DNA of 55,227 bases, taken from positions 1-55,227 of IMG/VR virus record IMGVR_UViG_3300032282_000541, one strand, 5' to 3'. Shown here in pieces: positions 23,781 to 30,571 of this stretch. The notes below the pieces were generated by a model, which was not told the DNA's origin, did not search any database, and saw nothing but the letters and a program-made list of their open reading frames with translations. The position numbers were made by a program, and so were the translations under genes. The DNA is from a virus. Every line of letters begins with the position of its first letter. The first letter of the stretch is position 1.

Positions 23781-23855
23781 TGGTAGCGGGGGCTGGATTC
23801 GCACCAGCGATCTACGGGTTATGAGCCTGTCGAGTTACTACTTCTCCACCCCGCA
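23781..23855 (-). tRNA. tRNA with CAT anticodon, initiator (fMet)-like
   Basis: 75 bases including an encoded CCA end. The cloverleaf reads closely like bacterial initiator tRNA. Acceptor bases 2-7 are GCGGGG, paired with CCCCGC. Position 1 (T) cannot pair with position 72 (T), the mark of initiators. The D stem has A11:T24, another initiator trait. The loop is CTCATAA (anticodon at 23821-23823). Only two of the three G:C pairs typical of the anticodon stem remain (an A opposite C replaces the third), and the D loop lacks the usual GG. The T loop reads TGCGAAT. The gene overlaps the end of a Cys-rich frame upstream. Confidence 0.85.
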
Positions 23856-24103
23856 ATAAGTTGTCGGCTACTTGCATTGTCTGGTTGACAATTAAGCAAC
23901 GTGGCGGTCTAGGCCATCCTTCAGCATCCGCTTTCACCAACAAGAGTATGGACTGTTTGCAGTTGCGACCTGCACAGAGCATCGGGATGAATGACTTGGG
24001 TTCGGCTGGCTTGCAAGACACCTTACCGCAGAGGTCACATGACCGACTTCATACCTGCCAATCCACACACTTGTTGGCGTTGGCGTTTACAGTCCACCAA
24101 CAC
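23812..24103 (-). pseudogene. Broken zinc-ribbon-like gene (frameshift)
   Basis: Two overlapping frames together resemble one Cys-rich protein. The first (GTG at 24103 or 24097 to a TGA at 24035) contains VDCKRQRQQVCGLAGMKSVM. The second, open from 24048 to 23812, continues with CDLCGKVSCKPAEPKSFIPM and LCAGRNCKQS. Joining needs a one-base shift at ATG-TGA-C near 24037. The second frame has no good start that includes CDLCG (a GTG at 24021 is possible). Its last codons run into the tRNA. Either a mutation, a sequence error or a programmed shift could explain this. Confidence 0.4.
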
Positions 24104-24117
24104 GACCTTCTAGAGGG

Positions 24118-24987
24118 TCAGGAATATACCATTTCTTTTTTCTTCAGTTCCATGACCTTCGCAACGACCGCAAAAAGGCTTTCCCTTTGATGCAGGTCGT
24201 TGGCATCCCATCCCACAGTATCGGCCATCGTCCAAGGCAAACCTGTACTTATTGCCGATTTTTCTCCAGTCTTAGATTCATCGTTGTCGGCAAAAACATA
24301 CACCCTGCCGGGCACCTGATCGGCCACCTGCACCATGTTGCTGGCGCTGAAGCACACAACCACCGCCGCAGGCATGCCAACGCTCTTCAGGGCGTGTTTT
24401 AAGGACATCCCTGTGGCTACCCCTTCGACCAGCCAACTCTCGCCTGCATCGCGGTTTCCCAGCGTCAGGACGGCGTTCTTTGCCCTCATGCCATGGAGCA
24501 TCTTCTTTTCATACTTGCGAGTCTCTACGTCCCATCTGATCGACTGGTAGCCCTGCAACTTGTTGGTCACCACGTTCCGCATGGGGATCAACAGTTTGTC
24601 GTCCAGCACCAGCCCACGGGCTTCCTTGAACCCTTTGATCTCAAGGTAGGGGTGGTAGTCCTGCTTGGCCGACCGCAGGGTGATGTCAGCCTGCAAGGCG
24701 GCGTACTCGTACTTCTTGTCCTGTTCGCTGGCCGCTGTGGATCGTTTAGCCGCCCATGCACGCTTTTCTTCGTCAGTCCATGGTTTGGCATGCGGGTCTT
24801 CGTACCAGATCACTCTGGCCTCTCCTGACCAGTCCATGACCCATCCACGCTCACCATCCCAGAAGTAGGCACCATTGCCGGACTTTGGCTTCTCTACGGT
24901 GCCACACCGCTTGATCTTGTCGGACGCATACAGGCGGGTGTGATCAATCTCAACACCATGGGCTCGGGCAAAGTCAACGAAACGCAT
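24118..24987 (-). CDS. TOPRIM DNA primase-like protein
   Basis: 289 aa. The C-terminal part is a TOPRIM domain: LVEGVATGMSLKHAL with Glu188, then RVYVFADNDES with Asp234 and Asp236. The region before it (LLIPMRNVVTNKLQGYQSIR) matches the part of phage primases that precedes TOPRIM. A small N-terminal segment (to about 60) has one Cys and GAYFWDGERGWVMDWSGEAR, as in primases with reduced zinc parts. It would prime replication, working with the SF2 helicase gene two positions upstream. No DnaB-type helicase domain is fused, unlike many phage primases. Confidence 0.8.
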   Translation of the reverse strand: MRFVDFARAHGVEIDHTRLYASDKIKRCGTVEKPKSGNGAYFWDGERGWVMDWSGEARVIWYEDPHAKPWTDEEKRAWAAKRSTAASEQDKKYEYAALQADITLRSAKQDYHPYLEIKGFKEARGLVLDDKLLIPMRNVVTNKLQGYQSIRWDVETRKYEKKMLHGMRAKNAVLTLGNRDAGESWLVEGVATGMSLKHALKSVGMPAAVVVCFSASNMVQVADQVPGRVYVFADNDESKTGEKSAISTGLPWTMADTVGWDANDLHQRESLFAVVAKVMELKKKEMVYS

Positions 24988-25177
24988 ACGCCCCCCTTAC
25001 ACCACACAGGCGTTCATACTTGGCACCACGCTTAAGGCGCTTGCACACATTGGCCTTGCTTTGAGCTTTGGCCTTCTGTTGAAGTTGTGCTGAAGTCAAG
25101 GGCGCTGGCGGCTCGTTGTACTGATACACCGAAAACCCGACAGCAACGGCCAGACAAACCAAATATTCTTTAATCAT
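24974..25177 (-). CDS. Small secreted or membrane-anchored protein
   Basis: 67 aa from the ATG at 25177, overlapping the helicase stop. An N-terminal hydrophobic stretch (MIKEYLVCLAVAVGFSVYQY) is a signal or anchor. The rest is basic with two Cys (NVCKRLKRGAKYERLCGVRG). The 3' end overlaps the primase start by 14 bases. Function unknown. Confidence 0.55.
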   Translation of the reverse strand: MIKEYLVCLAVAVGFSVYQYNEPPAPLTSAQLQQKAKAQSKANVCKRLKRGAKYERLCGVRGAYAFR

Positions 25178-26703
25178 TTGCCAGCCCCTTTCTTCCACGC
25201 CATGTTCAGTTGGGTAATTTTATTGATCACGTTCTTGCCAATCTCAACTGTAGGCGCAGTGGTGAACTTCCACGTCGGGTCTTGCCCGGTAATCTTCTTG
25301 AACAGGTGGTAGGCGCGGCCTTGTTGGTTTTCAGGCTTGCTGTGAATGCGTGCGTAGTTCACGACTTGGTGCCACAGGTGCTCGGCGTTGTCGGCAATCT
25401 TTTTCTTGTTCTTACCCTCGCCAATGAAGATTTCCTTCATGTGGCCGGGCAGTGCTTCGCTGATCTGCGTGCTGACCTTCTCGTGGCCGCAGGCCATGCA
25501 CCGCTTGTGAAACGGCTTGTAGCCACAGCGTGGGCAACCCTTGGCCTCAAACTCCTCCTGCTTACGAATGGCCTTGTCCAGCTTCTCGCCGTCGTCCAAC
25601 TTCGCCAGACCATTGAAGTAGATGTCGTTGAAGTCCTCAAAGAAGCGCACGATGTTGCCGCTGAAGTCCAGCAGGTAGCAGTCCTTCTTGCCAGTCTCGT
25701 TGGATGAGCGCAGGCCACGCCCCCACATCTGGATCGCAGTAGACAGCGACTTGCGTAAAGGACGGGCATCACAGATACAACCCACGTCAGGCACGTCAAA
25801 ACCCTTTGCAAGAGCCTCTACGCTGATCAGCACCCGCAAGTGGCTGTCGGGCTTCCTATACTCCTTCAGGAGGTCTTCCCGCTCCTTGGCGGTGGTGTCC
25901 GAAGTGAACACAGCGGCCATCACGCCGCTTGTAATAAATTGCCGGGCCATTTCTTCACAGTGCTTGATGGTCGCGCCAAACACAATGGTCTTGCGGTTCT
26001 CGCCAAACCTGTGCCAGTCAGCGACTACGTCACCAATAATTGCCATGCCACGCTCTTCAGCGGCTTTGTCTGTCCATTCGCCGCCTGCGGTAGCCGCGCC
26101 AGTCATGTCAGGCTTGTGGCAAGAGAAGATTCGCATAGGCACCAGCACGCCGTTTTGCGTCAGGTCGTACATGGTGGTGGCGTTGATCAAGTTGGTGAAT
26201 ATCTTGCCCAAGCCAACTGTGAAGGGTGTGGCCGATAAACCGACTACAGCGGCACCAGTGCTTTGTGCAAACTCAGTCCACGCCTTGTAAGCAGTGTGGG
26301 CTTCATCGACCACCAGAACATCCATCTTCGGCCAGAACTCACGCTTGGCAATCGTCTGGACGGATGCAATCTGCAACAGTTCGTCGGGCTTACGTCTCCA
26401 GTGATTGGCCTGAATTATCCCGTGGCTGTGCAGGCCGTAGTTGTCGGCCACCGTGGATGTTTGGTTGATCAGCGTGGTGCGGTCGCACAGGAATACTGCA
26501 CGCTTACCACGCTGGATCGCTTCATTGCAAATTCTCAACCCGAGGTAGGTCTTACCCGCCCCGGTGGGAGCCATGATGAGTTGGTTTTTATGCCCCTCAC
26601 GGAACCCCTGTCTCAATTCGTTGTGAGCATCAACTTGAAACTGCCGGGGGGTTGGGAATTTTGATCCATCATCACGCTCACTTGGCGCTAGGGAGTTGGT
26701 CAT
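25174..26703 (-). CDS. SF2 DEAH-box helicase with zinc finger
   Basis: 509 aa. Motif I is APTGAGKT (residues 45-52), motif II DEAH (133-136), motif III SATPF (157-161). Motif VI lies in IQMWGRGLRSSNETGKKDCYLLDF-like sequence near residue 330-345. A C-terminal zinc finger (CPRCGY then CMACGHEK, near 405-425) may bind DNA. It resembles Rad3/UvsW/Ssl2-like phage helicases that unwind forks and branched DNA. Next to the primase it is probably the replication or origin-melting helicase. The ATG is coupled to the ParB-like gene upstream. Confidence 0.9.
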   Translation of the reverse strand: MTNSLAPSERDDGSKFPTPRQFQVDAHNELRQGFREGHKNQLIMAPTGAGKTYLGLRICNEAIQRGKRAVFLCDRTTLINQTSTVADNYGLHSHGIIQANHWRRKPDELLQIASVQTIAKREFWPKMDVLVVDEAHTAYKAWTEFAQSTGAAVVGLSATPFTVGLGKIFTNLINATTMYDLTQNGVLVPMRIFSCHKPDMTGAATAGGEWTDKAAEERGMAIIGDVVADWHRFGENRKTIVFGATIKHCEEMARQFITSGVMAAVFTSDTTAKEREDLLKEYRKPDSHLRVLISVEALAKGFDVPDVGCICDARPLRKSLSTAIQMWGRGLRSSNETGKKDCYLLDFSGNIVRFFEDFNDIYFNGLAKLDDGEKLDKAIRKQEEFEAKGCPRCGYKPFHKRCMACGHEKVSTQISEALPGHMKEIFIGEGKNKKKIADNAEHLWHQVVNYARIHSKPENQQGRAYHLFKKITGQDPTWKFTTAPTVEIGKNVINKITQLNMAWKKGAGK

Positions 26704-27491
26704 TTTTTGCCTTTCAGCTTATCGTTTTCTTTTTGAAGTTTCTTGCAAAGTTTTACTGCCTCGTTACGCTCATTCATCAACCCATGTATACGAACGTCAA
26801 GTTGAGCGTTCAGATGGTTCAGGCGTGTGATTTCGGCGTGTGCTGTTGCCAGTGCGTCGTCGGATTCCAACAGCTTGTACATGGCATCTTGGTCGGCCTG
26901 TAAAGCCAACTCATTTGCCTTCAGTTCAGCCTCGTCCGGGCCTTCGCCAACAAATGAGATTTCCTCAGAAAGCGTAGTCTGACTACTAGTTGCGGCCTCC
27001 TCAACGATCTGCTTGGCCTTCTCGACGGTGTGCTTTTTCTTAGACTCAGCCTGCTTTTTCTTGGTCTCCGGGTTACGGAGGGCACCAACAAATGACCGGG
27101 AAACGGCACAAATCTTGGCAATTTCGTAGTCGGTTTCGTCTTTGGTCAACTCATGAACCATGGCCGCTTCAACCACCTTGCGCTTGTCTTCATTGGTGCG
27201 TGGCTTGCCGTGCGTGCCATTGACACCAAACGACATGACCTGCGCTTCAAGTTGAGTGCCGGGCTTGTAGTTGATGTCCACTTGCTTGATGCCCAACAAC
27301 TTGTAAGCGTGATAGCGATGAAAGCCATCTACCAGCCAATGTGTTGCGCCATCAAACACCGTGAGCAAGGCGGGGAATACATCCCCTTCCTTCATGCACT
27401 CAACGTAGTGGTAGACAAGCTGTTGATCGATTAACTCACGGCCTTGGGTGCCGCCGTCGATCCTAATATCGTTCAAGTTTACTTTTTTCAT
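26700..27491 (-). CDS. ParB-like DNA-binding protein
   Basis: 263 aa, GGAGAC upstream. Residues 1-75 are ParB/sulfiredoxin-like, with the box LVDGFHRYHAYKLLGIKQ (53-70) that in ParB family proteins supports nucleotide (CTP) handling or nuclease activity. A helix-turn-helix follows (YEIAKICAVSRSFVGALRNP, about 122-141). The C-terminal half is a long coiled coil (NERNEAVKLCKKLQKENDKL). It may act in DNA segregation, transcription control or nicking. The gene itself contains one copy of the dispersed palindrome (26974-26986), a tempting parS-like site. Confidence 0.8.
   Translation of the reverse strand: MKKVNLNDIRIDGGTQGRELIDQQLVYHYVECMKEGDVFPALLTVFDGATHWLVDGFHRYHAYKLLGIKQVDINYKPGTQLEAQVMSFGVNGTHGKPRTNEDKRKVVEAAMVHELTKDETDYEIAKICAVSRSFVGALRNPETKKKQAESKKKHTVEKAKQIVEEAATSSQTTLSEEISFVGEGPDEAELKANELALQADQDAMYKLLESDDALATAHAEITRLNHLNAQLDVRIHGLMNERNEAVKLCKKLQKENDKLKGKK
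26974..26986. repeat. Dispersed palindrome inside the ParB-like gene
   Basis: GTAGTCTGACTAC, with the same flanks (AAGC before, TAGT after) as the minus-strand copies at 12401. In the protein it falls in a TSSQTT coding stretch with the same codons as the copy in the tail fibre gene at 49254. Confidence 0.85.
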
Positions 27492-27521
27492 TCATGTCTC
27501 CATTAAATACCCAACATCGGG

Positions 27522-27722
27522 TCAGTCAAACAAATCAGGGCGCAGTTCTTTTGCTGTCACGAGACCTTGTGTGGCCTTCTCAATTTTTCTTGCCAAAACA
27601 AACGATGGACGGCGTGCTTTTCGGATCAGTAGTCCCAGCCATGTCTGGGTGATTCCGAGGTGATCAGCCATCTCTTTTTTTGATCCGTATGGTTCATCCT
27701 TGAAATACTGCTTCAGGTTCAT
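27522..27722 (-). CDS. Small HTH repressor (Cro/YdaS-like)
   Basis: 66 aa from the ATG at 27722, preceded by AAAGGAG. KKEMADHLGITQTWLGLLIR (about 16-35) is a helix-turn-helix like those of Cro and YdaS proteins. The C-terminus (KIEKATQGLVTAKELRPDLF) matches the end of the YdaS-like fold (GLVTxxxLRPD). It starts about 20 bases below operator site 6, so it may bind that site and the five other copies. It would switch early promoters off, including its own. With no integrase found, this may be a lytic timing switch. Confidence 0.8.
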   Translation of the reverse strand: MNLKQYFKDEPYGSKKEMADHLGITQTWLGLLIRKARRPSFVLARKIEKATQGLVTAKELRPDLFD

Positions 27723-27742
27723 ACAACTCCTTTCTGTGAAAT

Positions 27743-27775
27743 AGTCTAACACAATATTAGATTGTGTGTTATAGT
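27743..27775. promoter_or_regulatory. Divergent promoter region with operator site 6
   Basis: TCTAACACAATATTAGAT (27745-27762) overlaps a minus-strand extended -10 TGTTAGACT (27743-27751) for the repressor gene. A plus-strand extended -10 TGTTATAGT (27767-27775) lies alongside for the rightward genes. The rightward leader starts with a perfect hairpin (CGGTC, loop GCGTT, GACCG) before AAGGAA. One bound dimer could control both directions. Confidence 0.7.
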
Positions 27776-27834
27776 CTTCCCACGGTCGCGTTGACCGGGC
27801 TGATGTCCTACGGGACGATTTACAAAGGAAGATT

Positions 27835-28482
27835 ATGAGCTTTATCGTGGAAGACAAAGGCGGCGACTTTGAGCGTTGCCCACAAGGAATGCACCTTGCA
27901 CGGTGCTACCGAATCATTGATCTGGGCACCCAGAAGTCTGAGTACATGGGTCAGGTCAAGTATTTGCACAAGGTCATGTTGGGCTGGGAAATCCACGGCA
28001 TGAACGACGATGGTACTGCCATCAAGATGAAGGATGGTCGACCATTTGCCATCTTCAAAAACTACACCTTGTCATGGTCTGAAAAAGCCAACTTGCGTCT
28101 TGACCTCCAGTCATGGCGTGGCAAAGCTTTCACGCAGGAGGAGATGCGGAAGTTTGACCTGAAGAACGTGCTTGGTGCCTTCTGCATGTTGAACGTAATT
28201 GAACGCCCCGGACAAGACGGCAAGACGTACACCAACGTCAATGGCGTGACTCCAGTGCCTGCAATGATCAAGCAAAACGGTCTGCCTGCTCCAGTCAACA
28301 CCAACGAGATGTTCAACCTTCAAGAGCCTGACTGGGTCATGTTTGAGAACTTCAGCGACAACCTCAAGAAGAAGATCATCTCTTCACCTGAGTTTGAAAA
28401 GGCGAAGGGTGGTGCACAGCCAGCAAAGCAAGCGCCTGCGGCCAGCATGGCTGATGATGATCTTGACGATATTCCTTTCTGA
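27835..28482 (+). CDS. Single-stranded DNA-binding protein (phage type)
   Basis: 215 aa, AAGGAA upstream, first gene of the rightward unit. The body is beta-rich (MHLARCYRIIDLGTQKSEYM). It ends in a flexible Ala/Pro/Gln linker and a DDDLDDIPF tail, the acidic tip used by SSB proteins to recruit partners. It resembles the conserved phage replication protein in the SSB-like group that sits near Cas4/RecB-type exonucleases. It should coat single-stranded DNA during replication and recombination. The tail is clear; the OB-fold family name is less sure. Confidence 0.75.
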   Translation: MSFIVEDKGGDFERCPQGMHLARCYRIIDLGTQKSEYMGQVKYLHKVMLGWEIHGMNDDGTAIKMKDGRPFAIFKNYTLSWSEKANLRLDLQSWRGKAFTQEEMRKFDLKNVLGAFCMLNVIERPGQDGKTYTNVNGVTPVPAMIKQNGLPAPVNTNEMFNLQEPDWVMFENFSDNLKKKIISSPEFEKAKGGAQPAKQAPAASMADDDLDDIPF

Positions 28483-28494
28483 TCGGAGGCCAAC

Positions 28495-28674
28495 ATGTCT
28501 AATTTTTTTGATTGGCTAAATGATTACGTCCCTTTGGTAATTGTGATCATTATTTGGCTGATTATTCTTCCCGTTCGGCTATCGATATTGATGCTGTTGC
28601 CTTCATCGGCTTGGCGTGGTTCGCACTTCTTCAACCCTGTGTATGAGTTTTTTGCATTCGAGGAGAGATTATGA
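28495..28674 (+). CDS. Small membrane protein
   Basis: 59 aa, GGAGG 5 bases before the ATG. A membrane segment (YVPLVIVIIIWLIILPVRLS, about 11-30) extends toward a second hydrophobic part. The tail is FFNPVYEFFAFEERL. Its stop overlaps the lipoprotein ATG (ATGA), suggesting the two are envelope partners. Function unknown. Confidence 0.65.
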   Translation: MSNFFDWLNDYVPLVIVIIIWLIILPVRLSILMLLPSSAWRGSHFFNPVYEFFAFEERL

Positions 28675-28958
28675 AATTGATTGCACTATTCCTTGTTGTT
28701 TTGGTCGGTTGCTCGTCTACCCCGCCTGCTCCCTCCAAGCCAGCGCCTGTTGTCATTCATGAGCAAACGTATCCCAATCAGAAATTGGTTGTGGATTCAG
28801 AGGTGTCTGAGATGAGTCGTCAAGACATCATCAGCGCCATTCATGAGTGCCAAGAAAACGACTTGCGACCTATCCCGGTTAAATCAAAGAAAAGAGTTGA
28901 AGGACGCATCACCGATGCCATCATCAACGTGATCTGCGGCCCTCAGAAAGCAAAATAA
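28671..28958 (+). CDS. Small lipoprotein
   Basis: 95 aa, GAGGAG upstream. The start MKLIALFLVVLVGCSSTPPA is a lipoprotein signal with lipobox LVGC (Cys14), then a Pro/Ser linker. The mature domain has a pair of Cys (HECQENDLRP and VICGPQ). It would be anchored in the host envelope. Superinfection exclusion or spanin-like roles are possible, but it is far from the lysis genes, so exclusion is more attractive. No family is recognised. Confidence 0.7.
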   Translation: MKLIALFLVVLVGCSSTPPAPSKPAPVVIHEQTYPNQKLVVDSEVSEMSRQDIISAIHECQENDLRPIPVKSKKRVEGRITDAIINVICGPQKAK

Positions 28959-28967
28959 GGAGAACAA

Positions 28968-29246
28968 ATGAGCACCATATCAACATCAAAACTCAGCGAA
29001 ATAGTTGGCTTGCATATTCCAATTGTTTTTTTGAAAGACCTTGGTCTCAAGCCTGCTTATGAAACAAAAAGCGGTGCCATGTGGAATGAGAGCGACGTGG
29101 ACTCCATCTTTTTGGAGTTGGGGCTTCATTTCCTAAACAAGTCCAAATTAAATTTGGAAGCTCCGTATGGATACAAAAAGAACGGCGAACCATCAAAAAA
29201 ACGTGGCAGGCCATCAACCCCTATATTTCAAAAGGAACACGCATGA
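28968..29246 (+). CDS. DNA-binding protein with AT-hook
   Basis: 92 aa, AAGGAG upstream. The first half looks helical, like a winged or HTH segment (SKLSEIVGLHIPIVFLKDLG). The C-terminus holds KKRGRPSTP, an AT-hook that grips the minor groove of AT-rich DNA. It is coupled to the exonuclease gene. It may regulate transcription or load the recombination proteins. Confidence 0.6.
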   Translation: MSTISTSKLSEIVGLHIPIVFLKDLGLKPAYETKSGAMWNESDVDSIFLELGLHFLNKSKLNLEAPYGYKKNGEPSKKRGRPSTPIFQKEHA

Positions 29247-30031
29247 GCACCATCATTGCCCGGTCGGCTGAATCAGTCCACTGGTACAAACAAGACGGAG
29301 GCCCACAGTACACCGTGAAGGCCAAAGACGGCTCAGACCGCCCCACGACCCTCAGGGACGCACGCAAGATGGACTTGGTGCCTTCGGTCACCACCGTCAT
29401 GAAAGTTGCCGCAAAGCCCGGCTTGGAGCAGTGGAAGCTGGAGCAAATGCTTTTGGCCTCCATGACCCTCACCCAGTTGCCCGGCGAAACAGAGCAAGCC
29501 TTCATTGCACGAATCGTTGCCGACTCTAAGGAGACGGGGAAGCAGGCCGCAGAAAAGGGCACGCGCATCCACGAGTCCATCGAATCATGGTTTGAAGGCA
29601 AGAAGGACGTTGTCCACAAGGACATCGCCATGGCGTTTGAAGAGTCCATCTTCACCCACTTTGGCACCCACCCGTTCCAGCCATGGCTGACAGAGCGGTC
29701 GTTCTCCAGCCCTCGGGGGTTTGGCGGCAAGGTGGACTTGTACTGTGAGCCTGATCAGCATGCACCCATGGGGATCGTGTTGGATGCCAAGTCAAAGGAC
29801 TTTGGCCCCGACGACAAGGTTGATGCCTATGACGAGCACCTGATGCAGTTGGCGGCATACCGCTATGGCCTCGGTGTGCCTTATGCACGCTGTGCAAACG
29901 TGTTTGTGTCTCGTAGTCACCCCGGCCTTGTGAAGGTCGTGGAATGGCCTGAGGCCGAACTGGTGAAGGGCTGGGAAATGTTCCAAGCATTGCTTCGCTT
30001 TTGGAAACTGAAAAATAACTTTGGAGTTTGA
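29243..30031 (+). CDS. PD-(D/E)XK exonuclease (RecB/Cas4-like)
   Basis: 262 aa. The nuclease core is easy to follow: GTRIHESIE (His110), PWLTERSF (Glu151), GGKVDLYCEP (Asp165), GIVLDAKSK (Asp181, Lys183) and a YDEHLMQLAAYRYG helix (Gln202). It should degrade one strand of duplex DNA for recombination or trim ends. With the SSB-like protein it could form a simple recombination pair; no annealing protein is obvious. The ATG overlaps the AT-hook gene stop. The length is normal for phage exonucleases of this group. Confidence 0.85.
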   Translation: MSTIIARSAESVHWYKQDGGPQYTVKAKDGSDRPTTLRDARKMDLVPSVTTVMKVAAKPGLEQWKLEQMLLASMTLTQLPGETEQAFIARIVADSKETGKQAAEKGTRIHESIESWFEGKKDVVHKDIAMAFEESIFTHFGTHPFQPWLTERSFSSPRGFGGKVDLYCEPDQHAPMGIVLDAKSKDFGPDDKVDAYDEHLMQLAAYRYGLGVPYARCANVFVSRSHPGLVKVVEWPEAELVKGWEMFQALLRFWKLKNNFGV

Positions 30032-30032
30032 G

Positions 30033-30245
30033 ATGGCAGAACGTATTTATGTAGTCGGTGGCCCCACAGGTATCCACCTCATCAGTTCATCCACCAAGCA
30101 AGGCGCAATTGCTTATGTGGCTCACAACGTCTACAAGGCCACTGTAGCCACCCAGAATGATCTGGTTGAACTGTTGGGCAAGGGTGTGAAAGTCGAGCAC
30201 GCTAGAGCGCAAAACATGGACTTGGACTTTGGGGAAAACAAGTGA
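30033..30245 (+). CDS. Conserved small phage protein
   Basis: 70 aa from the ATG at 30033 (GGAG upstream). YVVGGPTGIHLISSSTKQGA and YKATVATQNDLVELLGKGVK give a short beta-alpha fold seen in many phages near recombination genes. The function is unknown. Its stop overlaps the GTG of the next gene. Confidence 0.65.
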   Translation: MAERIYVVGGPTGIHLISSSTKQGAIAYVAHNVYKATVATQNDLVELLGKGVKVEHARAQNMDLDFGENK

Positions 30246-30484
30246 GCCTCAAGAAAGACGACGTGATCCAAGCCTTCTTTGCCGCTGGCCTTGAGGGTGA
30301 CTACAACTTCCTTGAAGACGATCTCATGAAGCTTGCAACGGCCTTTGCGGCCTTGCGAAACGAAGAGATCAACGAGAGGGTGTTCCGTACAGCCAAGTTT
30401 GAACGCTCACGCTGTGTAGAGTTCGTGCGAAGCCTCAACCCAGAGGTTGCACGAGCCCTTGAAGACAAGAAGTGGTCTCTGTAA
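30242..30484 (+). CDS. Small helical protein
   Basis: 80 aa with a GTG start at 30242 overlapping the previous stop and GGGGA upstream. A helical protein (DVIQAFFAAGLEGDYNFLED; ERVFRTAKFERSRCVEFVRS) that ends the rightward unit right before the terminator. No family is recognised. Confidence 0.6.
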   Translation: MSLKKDDVIQAFFAAGLEGDYNFLEDDLMKLATAFAALRNEEINERVFRTAKFERSRCVEFVRSLNPEVARALEDKKWSL

Positions 30485-30486
30485 AA

Positions 30487-30508
30487 AAGCCCCCTCATCG
30501 GGGGGCTT
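30487..30508. terminator. Terminator between convergent units
   Basis: An 8-bp G:C-rich stem (30487-30494 with 30501-30508, 6-base loop). On the minus strand it is followed by a T-run, so it is ideal for ending the long leftward virion transcript that finishes at 30572. For the rightward unit the stem is present but the trailing bases are not T-rich. Confidence 0.85.
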
Positions 30509-30571
30509 CAGAGGGGGCGTAAAAGGGGCAACTGCAATGCCCTCATATTGGCGAGACAACCAACATGATCT

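Noticed and set aside
23301-23824. Plus-strand frames of 88 and 96 codons in the RNA-rich region
   Set aside because: No RBS, protein-like patterns absent, and the stretch is better explained by tRNA, terminator and hairpins on the minus strand.
27522-27722. Lysogeny repressor of a temperate phage
   Set aside because: No integrase, excisionase or attachment site is seen, so a lytic timing regulator is preferred; plasmid-like lysogeny by ParB remains open.
30487-30508. Terminator acting equally well rightward
   Set aside because: The T-run is only on the minus strand; rightward action is possible but weaker.
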